64,000 nucleotides of DNA from Bradyrhizobium huanghuaihaiense. GTDB lineage: Bacteria > Pseudomonadota > Alphaproteobacteria > Rhizobiales > Xanthobacteraceae. A program made the position numbers and the translations under genes. A model generated the notes under the pieces. It was not told where the DNA came from, did not search any database, and saw only the letters and a list, made by a program, of their open reading frames with translations. The DNA lies in contig NZ_VLLA01000009.1 in NCBI RefSeq assembly GCF_007830635.1, forward strand, positions 1 through 64,000, written 5' to 3'. Positions 7,956-16,001 of this stretch are shown piece by piece. Each line of letters starts with the position of its first letter. Within the stretch, counting starts at the first letter, position 1.

Positions 7956-9866
7956 CTAGATCTCCAGCTCCGTGCCGAACTCGACGACCTGCCTGGTCGG
8001 CACGCCGAAGAACGCGGCGGAGCGTTCGGCGTTGCGCTGGAGGAAGGCGAATACGCCTTCGCGCCAGACCCACATGCCCGGGACGTCCTCGCGCGGGATG
8101 ATGGTCTCGCGGCCGACGTAGTAGGTGATGTCGGCGAGATCGATGCCGGGCAGCTTGCCCTGCCGGCACGTGAGAGTCAGCCCTTCGTAGATGGTCGGGT
8201 TCTGCATGAATCCGTAGCGCAGAACCACGCGGGTGATGCCCGGGATGATTTCAATCACCTCGGCGCGTTCCTCGTCGGGAATGTGCGGGGATTCCTCGAT
8301 CAGCACGGTGACCAGCAGCACGCGTTCGTGCAGCACGCGATTGTGCTTGACGAACTGGGTCAGCGCGAGCGGCACTCCGCGCGCCGCCGACGCCAGGAAC
8401 ACGGCGGTGCCGGGGAGCCTTGCGCTGCATTTGTTGACCGCGGTCTCGATCAGGTCCTCCTCGGGCTGGCGCAGCCGGCCGCGTGCCGCTTCGACCAGCT
8501 TCACGCCGGCACGCCAGGTCAGCATCAGGAAGGCGACGAGGCCGGCGAGCAGCAGCGGAAACCAGCCGCCCTCGAACAGCTTGATCGAGTTGGCGGAGAA
8601 GAAGATCACGTCGATCACGAAGAAGAAGCCGTTGACCGCAACCACGAGCCACGGCGAATAGCCCCACTGGATCGCAACGAGGGCGGCAAGCAGCGTCGTG
8701 ATCGCCATCAGCAGCGACACCGCGATGCCATAGGCGCCGGCGAGCGCGTCCGAGGTGCCGAAGCTCAAGACCGCCCCGAGCGTTGCCGCGGCGAGCAGCC
8801 AGTTCACCAGCGGCACGTAGATCTGGCCGATCGCGTGGCTGGTGGTATGCCGGATCTGCATGCGTGGCAGGAAACCGAGCTGGATCGATTGCTGGGTCAG
8901 CGAGAACACGCCGGAGATGATCGCCTGCGAGGCGATCACGGTCGCGACCGCCGAGAAGGCGACCAGCGGATAGTGCAGGGCGTCGGGGCAGAGCTGGAAG
9001 AACGGATTCTCGATCATCGAGGGATCGGTGATCAGCAGCGCGGCCTGGCCGAAATAATTCAGGACCAATGCGGGCAGGCAGATCGCGAACCAGGCCAGCC
9101 GGATCGGCATGCGGCCGAAATGCCCCATGTCGGCATACATGGCTTCGCCGCCGGTCACCGCGAGGAAGGCCGCGCCGAGGATTCCGAACGAGATGTGGAA
9201 GTCCTGGTGGATCAGGAAGTTGAAGGCATAGAACGGGCTGAGCGCGGCCAGCACCGCCGGCGCCTTGACGATGCCGTGGATGCCGAGGGCGGCGAGCACG
9301 ACGAACCAGGCCAGCATGACCGGTCCGAAGATGCGGCCGATGAAGCCGGTGCCCTGCTTCTGCATCATGAACAGGCCGATCAGGATGACGACGGTCACCG
9401 GCACGACCACCGGCGCCAGCGAAGGCGCGTCGACCTTGAGGCCCTCAATGGCGCTGAGCACGGAGATCGCCGGCGTGATCGCGCCGTCGCCATAGAGCAG
9501 GGCGGCACCGACGAGGCCGACCACCAGGAGATGCGCCCGCCAGGTGCCAGGTTGGGCGTTGCGCGCGTGGAGCAGGGCCAGCAAGGCAACGATGCCGCCT
9601 TCGCCGCGGTTGTCCGCGCGCAGGATCAGCAGCGCATATTTCAGCGAGATGATCAGCAGCAGCGCCCAGAGGATCAGCGAGGCAACCCCCAGGACAGCGT
9701 CGTGACTCAGCGTGCCGCCATGGGCAGCCGCCTTGGCGGCTTCCTTCAGGGCGTAAAGGGGGCTGGTGCCGATATCGCCATAGACCACCCCGAGGGCGCC
9801 CATGGTCATGGCAAGCGGCAGCGGATCAGGGTGATGGCCGGAGGCGACTGCAGGCGTACTGGACAA
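7956..9866 (-). CDS. kup: KUP-family potassium uptake transporter
   Basis: Kup imports potassium with protons across the inner membrane. The family signature GALGVVYGDIGTSPLYALKE lies near residue 20, about twelve hydrophobic segments fill the first 440 residues, and a ~190-residue cytoplasmic tail follows. I chose the TTG at 9866 (reading MSSTP...) because GGGGGG lies 5 bases before it, giving 636 residues, near the usual size. Starts at 9902 or 9947 are open but add an Arg-rich leader unlike the family. It is upstream of the APH-fold kinase on the same strand. Confidence 0.93.
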   Translation of the reverse strand: MSSTPAVASGHHPDPLPLAMTMGALGVVYGDIGTSPLYALKEAAKAAAHGGTLSHDAVLGVASLILWALLLIISLKYALLILRADNRGEGGIVALLALLHARNAQPGTWRAHLLVVGLVGAALLYGDGAITPAISVLSAIEGLKVDAPSLAPVVVPVTVVILIGLFMMQKQGTGFIGRIFGPVMLAWFVVLAALGIHGIVKAPAVLAALSPFYAFNFLIHQDFHISFGILGAAFLAVTGGEAMYADMGHFGRMPIRLAWFAICLPALVLNYFGQAALLITDPSMIENPFFQLCPDALHYPLVAFSAVATVIASQAIISGVFSLTQQSIQLGFLPRMQIRHTTSHAIGQIYVPLVNWLLAAATLGAVLSFGTSDALAGAYGIAVSLLMAITTLLAALVAIQWGYSPWLVVAVNGFFFVIDVIFFSANSIKLFEGGWFPLLLAGLVAFLMLTWRAGVKLVEAARGRLRQPEEDLIETAVNKCSARLPGTAVFLASAARGVPLALTQFVKHNRVLHERVLLVTVLIEESPHIPDEERAEVIEIIPGITRVVLRYGFMQNPTIYEGLTLTCRQGKLPGIDLADITYYVGRETIIPREDVPGMWVWREGVFAFLQRNAERSAAFFGVPTRQVVEFGTELEI

Positions 9867-10002
9867 AGGCACCCCCCGATGGGATCGCGCCCGCCGGGCC
9901 ATTCCGACGGGCGCGAGCATCACGCAGTCTGCGACGAGACGTCGCAAATATCCATGGGGTTTATCCTGAGGGGCTTTCCTGACGCGAAACTGACAGGGCC
10001 GA

Positions 10003-10260
10003 CTACGGCGTGCGGTCGGCGGTCACGAGGCGGGCCTCGCGGACATTGGCCTTGCTGCCGGCGCGGCGCAGGCAGGACGCCTCGAAATTCGGCCAGGCCT
10101 GCTGCGAGCAGTCACGGCCGATGGTGCGGATATCGAGCCGGTCGCTCTTGGCGAGCGGCTGCGGCACGCTGGCTTCGACCGTCGGGGCAAAGCCGGGCAG
10201 GAGGGTGAGGGCTGCGGCAACACACGCAGAGAGTGCGATCGCTGAAAGCGCCTTGATCAT
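10003..10260 (-). CDS. Small secreted protein of unknown function
   Basis: This 85-residue protein has a signal peptide (about 1-30, MIKALSAIALSACVAAALTL) and a short mature domain with two cysteines, RDCSQQAWPNFEASCLR, that could pair in the periplasm. I do not recognise a named family. Similar short Cys-X(n)-Cys secreted proteins are common in Bradyrhizobium. It is divergent from coaD. Confidence 0.7.
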   Translation of the reverse strand: MIKALSAIALSACVAAALTLLPGFAPTVEASVPQPLAKSDRLDIRTIGRDCSQQAWPNFEASCLRRAGSKANVREARLVTADRTP

Positions 10261-10528
10261 TGACTGTCCCCTGTGATGCGGCCGCCTACGCCCAGTCTGC
10301 GGCCCGTCGTTCGTTGGCCGGATTAGTAACCATGGCCAGTTTCCGGACGTCTTCGCGGAGGCTGGAAATGGTTTCGTTCGCACTCTGTTTTGTTTCGTGA
10401 CCGCCCCCAGGACGAAACAAACCGGCCCCCGCCGACACCTCCAGCTGACATTTTTCGGCAAACGGGCAGAAACGGAGAAGGAACCTGCCCGGCTTGCCGG
10501 GCCGGGCCGGGCGCGGTAGGAGGGGGCC

Positions 10529-11026
10529 ATGCCGCGCATCGCCTTCTATCCGGGTTCCTTCGACCCCATCACCAACGGCCATCTGGACGTGGTTCGCCAT
10601 GCCGTTCCGCTGTGCGACAGGCTGGTGGTCGCGATCGGCGTCCATCCCGGCAAGAAGCCGCTGTTCTCGACCGAGGAGCGCCTGAAGATGCTCCAGGACG
10701 TCTGCGGCCCGATCGCGGCCCAGGCCGGCTGCGTGCTCGAAGCCGTGACGTTTGACGATCTGTCGGTGACCGCGGCGCGCAAGCACGGCGCCACCATCAT
10801 GATTCGGGGCCTGCGCGACGGCACCGACCTCGATTACGAGATGCAGCTTGCCGGCATGAACGAGGCCATGGCGCCCGAGGTGCACACGGTCTTCCTGCCG
10901 GCCTCTCCCATGGTCCGCCCGATCACCGCCACTTTGGTGCGCCAGATCGCAGGGATGGGCGGAGATGTCTCGACCTTCGTGCCGCCGCTCGTTGACACCC
11001 TGCTCAAGGCCAAATTCGCCGGATAA
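10529..11026 (+). CDS. coaD: Phosphopantetheine adenylyltransferase
   Basis: CoaD makes dephospho-CoA from ATP and 4'-phosphopantetheine, the fourth step of CoA synthesis. The 165-residue length is normal. The nucleotidyltransferase motif is FYPGSFDPITNGHLD (about 6-20, with the T/HxGH His18). RGLRDGTDLDYEMQ (about 91-104) is the second active-site region. The start follows GGTAGGAGGGGGCC. It heads a same-strand run with two cyclophilins and queA. Confidence 0.96.
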   Translation: MPRIAFYPGSFDPITNGHLDVVRHAVPLCDRLVVAIGVHPGKKPLFSTEERLKMLQDVCGPIAAQAGCVLEAVTFDDLSVTAARKHGATIMIRGLRDGTDLDYEMQLAGMNEAMAPEVHTVFLPASPMVRPITATLVRQIAGMGGDVSTFVPPLVDTLLKAKFAG

Positions 11027-11063
11027 CGGCGCGCTTCCTCAATTCATCAGATCCGGAGTTTTC

Positions 11064-11639
11064 ATGATCCGTCGTCTCGCAATTCTTGCAACGATCTTTG
11101 CCGCGCTCATTGGCGCGGCGCCGGCGATGGCGCAGCAGCTGCCGGCGAACCTCGACAAGGCCAATGCGCTGGTCATCGACACCACCAAGGGCCGCATCGT
11201 CATCAAGCTCAGGACCGATCTGGCGCCGCAGCACGCCGAGCGCCTCAAGACGCTTGCGCGCGAGGGCTATTACAACAACGTGCCGTTCCACCGCGTCATG
11301 GACGGCTTCATGGCGCAGACCGGCGACGGCGAGAAATTCAACGGCACCGGCGGCTCGAAATATCCGAACCTGAAGCAGGAATTCTCCAAGGTGCATTTTG
11401 CCCGCGGCATTGTCGGCATGGCCCGGCGCGGCGACAGCGTCGACACCGCCAATTCGCAGTTCTTCATCATGTTCGCGGATGGCGGCAGCCTCGATGGCCA
11501 GTACACCGTGATCGGCGAGGTCGTGCAGGGCATGGACGTCGTCGACAAGCTGAAGAAGGCGCCTCCCGGATCAGGCAGCGGCACCGTCACCGATCCCGAC
11601 AAGATGGTGAAGGTGCAGGTCGCTTCCGACATCAAGTAG
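11064..11639 (+). CDS. Periplasmic cyclophilin-type peptidyl-prolyl isomerase
   Basis: This enzyme isomerises Xaa-Pro bonds. The 191-residue protein has a signal peptide ending APAMAQ (about 1-23), so it acts in the periplasm. The cyclophilin core shows FHRVMDGFMAQTGD with the catalytic Arg, then SQFFIMFADG and LDGQYTVIGEVVQGMDVVD. The start at 11064 follows CCGGAGTTTTC. It lies 37 bases after coaD and 9 bases before the next gene, in an apparent operon with a second, cytoplasmic cyclophilin. Confidence 0.93.
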   Translation: MIRRLAILATIFAALIGAAPAMAQQLPANLDKANALVIDTTKGRIVIKLRTDLAPQHAERLKTLAREGYYNNVPFHRVMDGFMAQTGDGEKFNGTGGSKYPNLKQEFSKVHFARGIVGMARRGDSVDTANSQFFIMFADGGSLDGQYTVIGEVVQGMDVVDKLKKAPPGSGSGTVTDPDKMVKVQVASDIK

Positions 11640-11648
11640 GGACACGCG

Positions 11649-12059
11649 ATGGCGCGCTGCGGCAACAGGCTTCTGGTCGCTGCCGCGGTGCTGCTGCTCG
11701 GTGTCTCAGGCGCGAAGGCCGAGGGCGCACAGGTCAACACCATCCAGGACGTCTTCCGGCATCTGCACACCTGCTGGAAGCCGCCGCCGCCCGCCAGGGC
11801 CCGCCCACTCGACATCACCGTCGTCGTGAGCTTTAACCGGGACGGAAACATTCTGGGCCATCCGCGGATTACCTATGAATCCGCGGAGGCCTCCGACAAT
11901 GACCGGCTGCAATACCGGATCGCGGTGATGGAGGCGTTGCAACGCTGCACGCCGATGCCATTTACCGATGCAATGGCCGGCGCCGCGGCGGGGCGTCCAT
12001 TCGCGATCCAGTTCCGTAACCGCAAGACTTCACCCCCAACGCAAGAGAGACGAGTATGA
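11649..12059 (+). CDS. Secreted protein with TonB/TolA C-terminal-like domain
   Basis: The 136-residue protein has a signal peptide ending SGAKA. The region ITVVVSFNRDGNILGHPRI...AVMEALQRCTPMPF resembles the TonB/TolA carboxy-terminal fold, with two cysteines (CWKPPPP and RCTPMPF) placed as a likely disulfide. It lacks the membrane anchor and Pro-rich arm of a full TonB. Its stop overlaps the next start (ATGA), so it is translationally coupled to the downstream cyclophilin. Function is unknown. Confidence 0.65.
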   Translation: MARCGNRLLVAAAVLLLGVSGAKAEGAQVNTIQDVFRHLHTCWKPPPPARARPLDITVVVSFNRDGNILGHPRITYESAEASDNDRLQYRIAVMEALQRCTPMPFTDAMAGAAAGRPFAIQFRNRKTSPPTQERRV

Positions 12060-12520
12060 GCGTCACCGAAAACACCTTGATCCTCGAAACCACGCAGGGC
12101 CCCGTCACCATCGAGATGCGGCCCGACCTTGCGCCCGGCCATGTCGCGCGCATCAAGGAACTGGTCCGCGAGGGCTTCTACGACGGCATCGTGTTCCACC
12201 GCGTGATCGAGGGCTTCATGGCCCAGACCGGCTGCCCGCACGGCACCGGCACCGGCGGCTCCGGCAAGAAGCTGAAGGCCGAGTTCAACAAGGAGCCGCA
12301 TGTGCGCGGCACCGCCTCGATGGCGCGCGCCGCCAATCCCGATTCCGGCGACAGCCAGTTCTTCATCTGCTTCGACGACGCCCGCTTCCTCGACAACCAG
12401 TACACGGTGTGGGGCAAGGTCACCGAGGGCATGGAGAACGTCGACAAGATCAAGCGCGGCGAGCCGGTGCAGAACCCGGACAAGATCGTCAAGGCGCGGA
12501 TGGCAGCGGACAAGGAATAG
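12056..12520 (+). CDS. ppiB: Cytoplasmic cyclophilin-type peptidyl-prolyl isomerase
   Basis: This 154-residue cyclophilin has no signal peptide. Motifs are FHRVIEGFMAQTGCP (catalytic Arg), GTASMARA, SQFFICF and LDNQYTVWGKVTEGMENVD. It starts in an ATGA overlap with the TonB-like gene. Together with the periplasmic copy at 11064 it makes a pair serving both compartments, a common arrangement in alphaproteobacteria. Confidence 0.94.
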   Translation: MSVTENTLILETTQGPVTIEMRPDLAPGHVARIKELVREGFYDGIVFHRVIEGFMAQTGCPHGTGTGGSGKKLKAEFNKEPHVRGTASMARAANPDSGDSQFFICFDDARFLDNQYTVWGKVTEGMENVDKIKRGEPVQNPDKIVKARMAADKE

Positions 12521-12524
12521 TCAC

Positions 12525-12623
12525 CCGTCATTCCGGGGCGCGCGAAGCGCGAACCCGGAATCTCGCACCCCCATCTCGGGATTCCGGATCGCCGCGCTCG
12601 AGGCGCGGCGTCCGGAATGACGG
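12525..12623. repeat. Palindromic intergenic repeat, 'CGTCATTCCGG' family
   Basis: Ends CCGTCATTCCGG and CCGGAATGACGG are inverted copies. The interior holds further inverted segments (GCGCGAAGCGCG and GGAATCTC...CCCGG). This family of intergenic palindromes is very common in Bradyrhizobium and relatives. It fills the gap between ppiB and queA and may stabilise or attenuate the transcript. Confidence 0.75.
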
Positions 12624-12635
12624 TGCTAGTGAGAC

Positions 12636-13703
12636 ATGCGCACCGATCTCTTCGATTTCGACCTGCCCGCCGAGCGCATCGCGTTGCGCCCGGCGAGTCC
12701 GCGCGACTCCGCGAAGATGCTGGTCGTCGAGAACGGCGCGCTGCGCGATCAGGTCATTGCCGACCTGCCGCAATGGCTGAGGCGTGGTGACCAGCTCGTC
12801 GTCAACGACACCAAGGTGATCGCGGCGCAATTGAAGGGCCGCCGCATCGGCCGCGAGACCGAGCCGAAGATCGAGGCGACGCTGATCAAGCGGCTCGACG
12901 GCTCGCGCTGGCAGGCGTTGGTAAAACCCGCCAAGAAGCTCACAGCCGGCGACCGCATCCGCTTCGGCAATGAGGGCAAGGTCTGCCTGCTCGGCCATCT
13001 CGATGCCGAAGTCGAGGCCAAGGGCGTCGAGGGCGAGGTGACGCTGTCGTTCTCATTCCACGGCCCGGCGCTCGACCAGGCCATCGCCGATCTCGGCAAC
13101 CCGCCGCTGCCACCCTACATCGCCTCCAAGCGCACGCCTGACGATCAGGATCTTGCGGATTATCAGACAATGTTCGCGGCGAACGAAGGCGCGGTTGCTG
13201 CCCCAACCGCGGGGCTGCATTTCACGCCCGCGCTGGAGCAGGCGCTGCGCGCGCGCGAGGTCGGCATCAACCGCGTCACACTGCATGTCGGGGCAGGGAC
13301 CTTCCTGCCGGTCAAGGTCGACGACACCGAAGGCCACAAGATGCACGCCGAGTGGGGCACCATCCCGGCCGAGGTGGCCGAGCGGCTCAACAGCGCGAAA
13401 AGGAATGGCGGCCGCATCGTCGCGGTCGGCACCACGTCATTGCGTCTGCTCGAAAGCGCAGCGAGCGAAGACGGCACGATCCAGCCGTTCGCAGCCGAGA
13501 CCTCGATCTTCATCACCCCCGGCTATCGCTTCCGCGCCGTCGATATCCTGATGACGAATTTCCACCTGCCGAAGTCGACGCTGTTCATGCTGGTGTCGGC
13601 CTTCTCGGGGCTCGAGACGATGAAGCAGGCCTACGCGCACGCGATCGCGAGCGGATACCGGTTTTATTCGTACGGCGATGCGTGCCTGCTGTTTCGGTCC
13701 TAG
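12636..13703 (+). CDS. queA: S-adenosylmethionine:tRNA ribosyltransferase-isomerase
   Basis: QueA transfers the ribosyl part of SAM to 7-aminomethyl-7-deazaguanine in tRNA, giving epoxyqueuosine. The 355-residue length is normal. Motifs include the opening LFDFDLPAERIALRPA, the LVVNDTKVIAAQLKGRR block, AAPTAGLHFTP and TFLPVKVDD, and the final YRFYSYGDACLLFR. Its pathway partner tgt is on the same strand at 18269, separated by a 4.5-kb block of unrelated minus-strand genes. Confidence 0.96.
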   Translation: MRTDLFDFDLPAERIALRPASPRDSAKMLVVENGALRDQVIADLPQWLRRGDQLVVNDTKVIAAQLKGRRIGRETEPKIEATLIKRLDGSRWQALVKPAKKLTAGDRIRFGNEGKVCLLGHLDAEVEAKGVEGEVTLSFSFHGPALDQAIADLGNPPLPPYIASKRTPDDQDLADYQTMFAANEGAVAAPTAGLHFTPALEQALRAREVGINRVTLHVGAGTFLPVKVDDTEGHKMHAEWGTIPAEVAERLNSAKRNGGRIVAVGTTSLRLLESAASEDGTIQPFAAETSIFITPGYRFRAVDILMTNFHLPKSTLFMLVSAFSGLETMKQAYAHAIASGYRFYSYGDACLLFRS

Positions 13704-13730
13704 AAGCTGGCAGCAATCGCAAATCCATCA

Positions 13731-13864
13731 CCGTCACCCTGAGGTGCTCGCCTCTTCGGCGAGCCTCGAAGGGCGACGGCCCGGCTGCTGCATCTCGGAC
13801 GTACATCCTTCGAGGCTCCCCGTGCAGCGCCTCGCGCTGCACGGCTCGCACCTCAGGATGACGG
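13731..13864. repeat. Palindromic intergenic repeat, 'CCTGAGG' family
   Basis: The element begins CCGTCACCCTGAGG and ends CCTCAGGATGACGG, near-perfect inverted ends. Inside are stem-loops such as CGCCTCTTCGGCG and GTGCAGCGCCTCGCGCTGCAC. It lies between the convergent queA and asd genes. It is a second, distinct dispersed palindrome family. Confidence 0.75.
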
Positions 13865-13876
13865 GTCGAGAGCGCG

Positions 13877-14902
13877 TTACGCCATCACCCGCTGCGGCAA
13901 GAGCTCGGCGATCTGCACCGCGTTCAGCGCGGCGCCCTTGAGCAGCTGATCGGCCGCCACGAACATCGAGATCGAATGCCCTGAGGGATCGCTGAGGTCC
14001 TTGCGGATGCGGCCGACCAGGACGTCGTCCTGGCCCGAGGCGTCGATCGGCATCGGGAAGTAGTTCTTGACGCGGTCATCGACCACCTTCACGCCGGGGG
14101 CCTGCGCCATGATGGCGCGGACCTGGTCCTCCGTGATGGGCTTCTCGCATTCGAAGGTGATGGCCTCGCAATGGGCGCGCAGCACCGGCACGCGTACGCA
14201 GGTCACGCCGACCGCGATGCTCTCGTCCTCGAAGATCTTGCGGGTTTCCTTGATGACCTTGGTCTCTTCGTCGTTGTAGCCGGTCTCAGGATCGACCGCG
14301 GTGTTGTGGTTGAAGAGATTGAAGGCGTAGGGGTGCGGCATCACCTTCGGCGTATAGACCTGCCCGTTGAGATTGGCGCGGGTGGATTCGACGAGCTCCT
14401 CCATCGCGGCAGCACCGGCGCCGCTAGCCGCCTGGTAGGTCGAGATGATCACGCGCTTGATGCGGTTCTTCTGGTGGATCGGCCAGAGCGGCACCAGCGC
14501 GGTGATCGCGGCGCAGTTCGGGTTGGCGATGATGCCCTTGTGGTCGCGGATGCGGTTCGCGTTGATCTCGGGGATCACCAGCGGCACGTTGGGATCCATG
14601 CGGAAGGCGGAGGAATTGTCGACCACGACGGCGCCCGACTTGACCGCGATCGGTGCGAACTTCTTGGAGATGCTGCCGCCGGCGGAGAACAGGGCGATGT
14701 CGACGCCCTCGAAGGCGCGTTCGGTCAACTCCTCGATGACGACATCCTTGCCGCGGAACGACACCGTCTTGCCGGCCGAGCGGGCGCTCGCGAGCGCCTT
14801 GAGCTTGCCGACGCGAAAGCCGCGCTTGTCCATGGTGGCGATGAATTCGGCGCCCACCGCACCGGTGACGCCGACAATCGCGACGACGGGATCGTTACTC
14901 AC
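13877..14902 (-). CDS. asd: Aspartate-semialdehyde dehydrogenase
   Basis: Asd reduces aspartyl phosphate to aspartate semialdehyde, the branch point to Thr, Met, Lys and diaminopimelate. Counting from the GTG at 14902 it has 341 residues. The NADP loop is GVTGAVG (11-17) and the catalytic cysteine is Cys130 in NPNCAAI. I chose the GTG because GGAGG lies 5 bases before it. The ATG 12 bases further up overlaps that ribosome site and is a less likely start. A threonine-rich leader peptide and a terminator lie just upstream (14936-15069), so expression is probably attenuated by threonine. Confidence 0.95.
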   Translation of the reverse strand: MSNDPVVAIVGVTGAVGAEFIATMDKRGFRVGKLKALASARSAGKTVSFRGKDVVIEELTERAFEGVDIALFSAGGSISKKFAPIAVKSGAVVVDNSSAFRMDPNVPLVIPEINANRIRDHKGIIANPNCAAITALVPLWPIHQKNRIKRVIISTYQAASGAGAAAMEELVESTRANLNGQVYTPKVMPHPYAFNLFNHNTAVDPETGYNDEETKVIKETRKIFEDESIAVGVTCVRVPVLRAHCEAITFECEKPITEDQVRAIMAQAPGVKVVDDRVKNYFPMPIDASGQDDVLVGRIRKDLSDPSGHSISMFVAADQLLKGAALNAVQIAELLPQRVMA

Positions 14903-14935
14903 TTTGTCCTCCATTGCATTTGAGATTCAGACAAC

Positions 14936-14967
14936 AAAAAAGCCCCGGACCATCGAGGGCGGGGCTT
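14936..14967 (-). terminator. Attenuator terminator in front of asd
   Basis: On the asd strand an 8-bp stem (AAGCCCCG / CGGGGCTT) with a 12-base loop runs directly into a U-run, ending about 22 bases before the first asd start codon. Transcription toward asd must read through it. A GGGGC segment in the leader coding part can instead pair with the GCCCC of the left arm, giving an antiterminator. Confidence 0.8.
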
Positions 14968-14997
14968 CGGTAGAGCTGATGCGTTTAAGTCGACGAC

Positions 14998-15069
14998 CTA
15001 CGCGCGCACGCCTCCCCGGGCCCCTGGGGCCGTGGTGGTTTTGGTCGTGCGTTTGGTGGTCGTGAACAT
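14998..15069 (-). CDS. Threonine-rich leader peptide of asd (attenuation)
   Basis: This is a 23-codon frame beginning Met-Phe-Thr-Thr-Thr-Lys-Arg-Thr-Thr-Lys-Thr-Thr-Thr. Eight of its first 13 residues are threonine, in three clusters. Its stop lies 31 bases before the attenuator terminator. The codons after the Thr clusters overlap the hairpin GGCCCC-A-GGGGCC (15019-15031), the expected pause stem. No ribosome site precedes the ATG. Instead the promoter at 15077-15106 places the transcript start at or next to the A of ATG, which suggests leaderless translation as in the Sinorhizobium trp leader. Too short for ordinary gene calling. Confidence 0.7.
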   Translation of the reverse strand: MFTTTKRTTKTTTAPGARGGVRA

Positions 15070-15076
15070 GGCGGCG

Positions 15077-15106
15077 ACTTATGCGGGAGAGTTTTGCGCC
15101 CGTCAA
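15077..15106 (-). promoter_or_regulatory. Predicted promoter of the asd leader
   Basis: TTGACG (15101-15106, read on the minus strand) and CATAAG or ATAAGT (15077-15083) are separated by 17 or 18 bases. A start 7-8 bases past the -10 falls on the leader ATG at 15069. It sits just beyond the stop of the PepSY gene. Confidence 0.55.
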
Positions 15107-15146
15107 TGGCTTTTCGGCAGGAATGTGGCCGGCGACGGACCTGCCG

Positions 15147-15752
15147 CTATTTGGCGCGCGCGCCCGGCGGCTCCAGGATGACCTCCTTGAGGTCGTCGCC
15201 GCTGATCACGACGATCGCAAAACTAAGCCGGCCGCGCTCGCGCACGAGGCCGCCGCTGATGGCCTTGCCCGAGGCTGCGCGCTCGGCGACGCGCACAGCA
15301 TCGGAAAGGCGGTGCCTGATCGCACCGAGCGCTGCGAGGTTGCTGCGATCGTCGTGGTCGAGCTCGGCGAGCGGCAGGGCGGCTTCGCCGCCGACGAGCT
15401 CGCCGGTCGCGGCGTTGATGGTGTGGCGCCAGATCCGGTCGTTGTGCAGGGTCTTCACCCGGTAGACCGGCACGCGGGCAGCCCCGTCGAAACTCACATC
15501 CGCCGTCGTGGCGCCGGCGTGGCGGGCCTCGGCAATCGCCATGGCCTGACTGATCGAAATCGACGAGCTGCGGAAGCGCTCGATCTCGCGGCTGACTGCT
15601 TGGCGGTCGGCCTCGGCATCACCATCTGTCTCGCTGTGAAGGGCGGTGGGTGTACTTCCGGCCGAGACGATCGCCTGCGCCGGCGCTGCGACGAGCAACG
15701 CCGACAGGGCGGTCGCGAAAAACGTCCAGGCGTATTGTCGTGCTGCCTTCAT
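15147..15752 (-). CDS. Secreted PepSY-domain-like protein
   Basis: The 201-residue protein has a signal peptide (AWTFFATALSALLVAAPAQA, about 8-27). The mature part has a PepSY-like segment (ISISQAMAIAEARHAG, then VPVYRVKTLHN...INAATGELV) and a second weaker copy (LSDAVRVAERAASGKAISG...LSFAIVVISGDDLKEVIL). PepSY domains often bind or inhibit peptidases, or sit in envelope sensors. The start at 15752 is the only one that gives the signal peptide. The 19-bp palindrome at 15922 lies upstream, so the TetR neighbour may regulate it. Confidence 0.7.
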   Translation of the reverse strand: MKAARQYAWTFFATALSALLVAAPAQAIVSAGSTPTALHSETDGDAEADRQAVSREIERFRSSSISISQAMAIAEARHAGATTADVSFDGAARVPVYRVKTLHNDRIWRHTINAATGELVGGEAALPLAELDHDDRSNLAALGAIRHRLSDAVRVAERAASGKAISGGLVRERGRLSFAIVVISGDDLKEVILEPPGARAK

Positions 15753-15921
15753 GCTCGAAACCCTCGGCACAGCGAGTGTGCCGGATGATCGTAAAGATTT
15801 CGCGGCCGACCTTGGGCAAGGCCGGCCGCGGAGCGTCGTAGCAGGTTGTGCCCGCCGCGGCGTTCGAAACAGCACGAACCTCTTTGGGGCTGGTGAAAAA
15901 GCGGTCAGTGCTGCTATAACT

Positions 15922-15940
15922 AAACCATACCGTATCGTTT
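15922..15940. promoter_or_regulatory. Candidate TetR operator, site 1
   Basis: AAACCATAC-C-GTATCGTTT is a 19-base palindrome with 8 of 9 symmetric positions. It lies between the TetR gene's stop and the PepSY gene, about 170 bases before the PepSY start. A close copy lies at 18138. This is the form of many TetR-family operators. Confidence 0.6.
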
Positions 15941-16001
15941 TATTTTGGTCAATGCCGTCGCGCCGGCCCCCTTGGGGAAAGACCGCCAGCTCACGGAATT
16001 G

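Noticed and set aside
7884..10208. A 774-codon open frame on the plus strand opposite kup
   Set aside because: It is antisense to a clear Kup transporter with the full family signature. Its His/Asp/Arg-rich composition is the usual reflection of GC-rich coding DNA.
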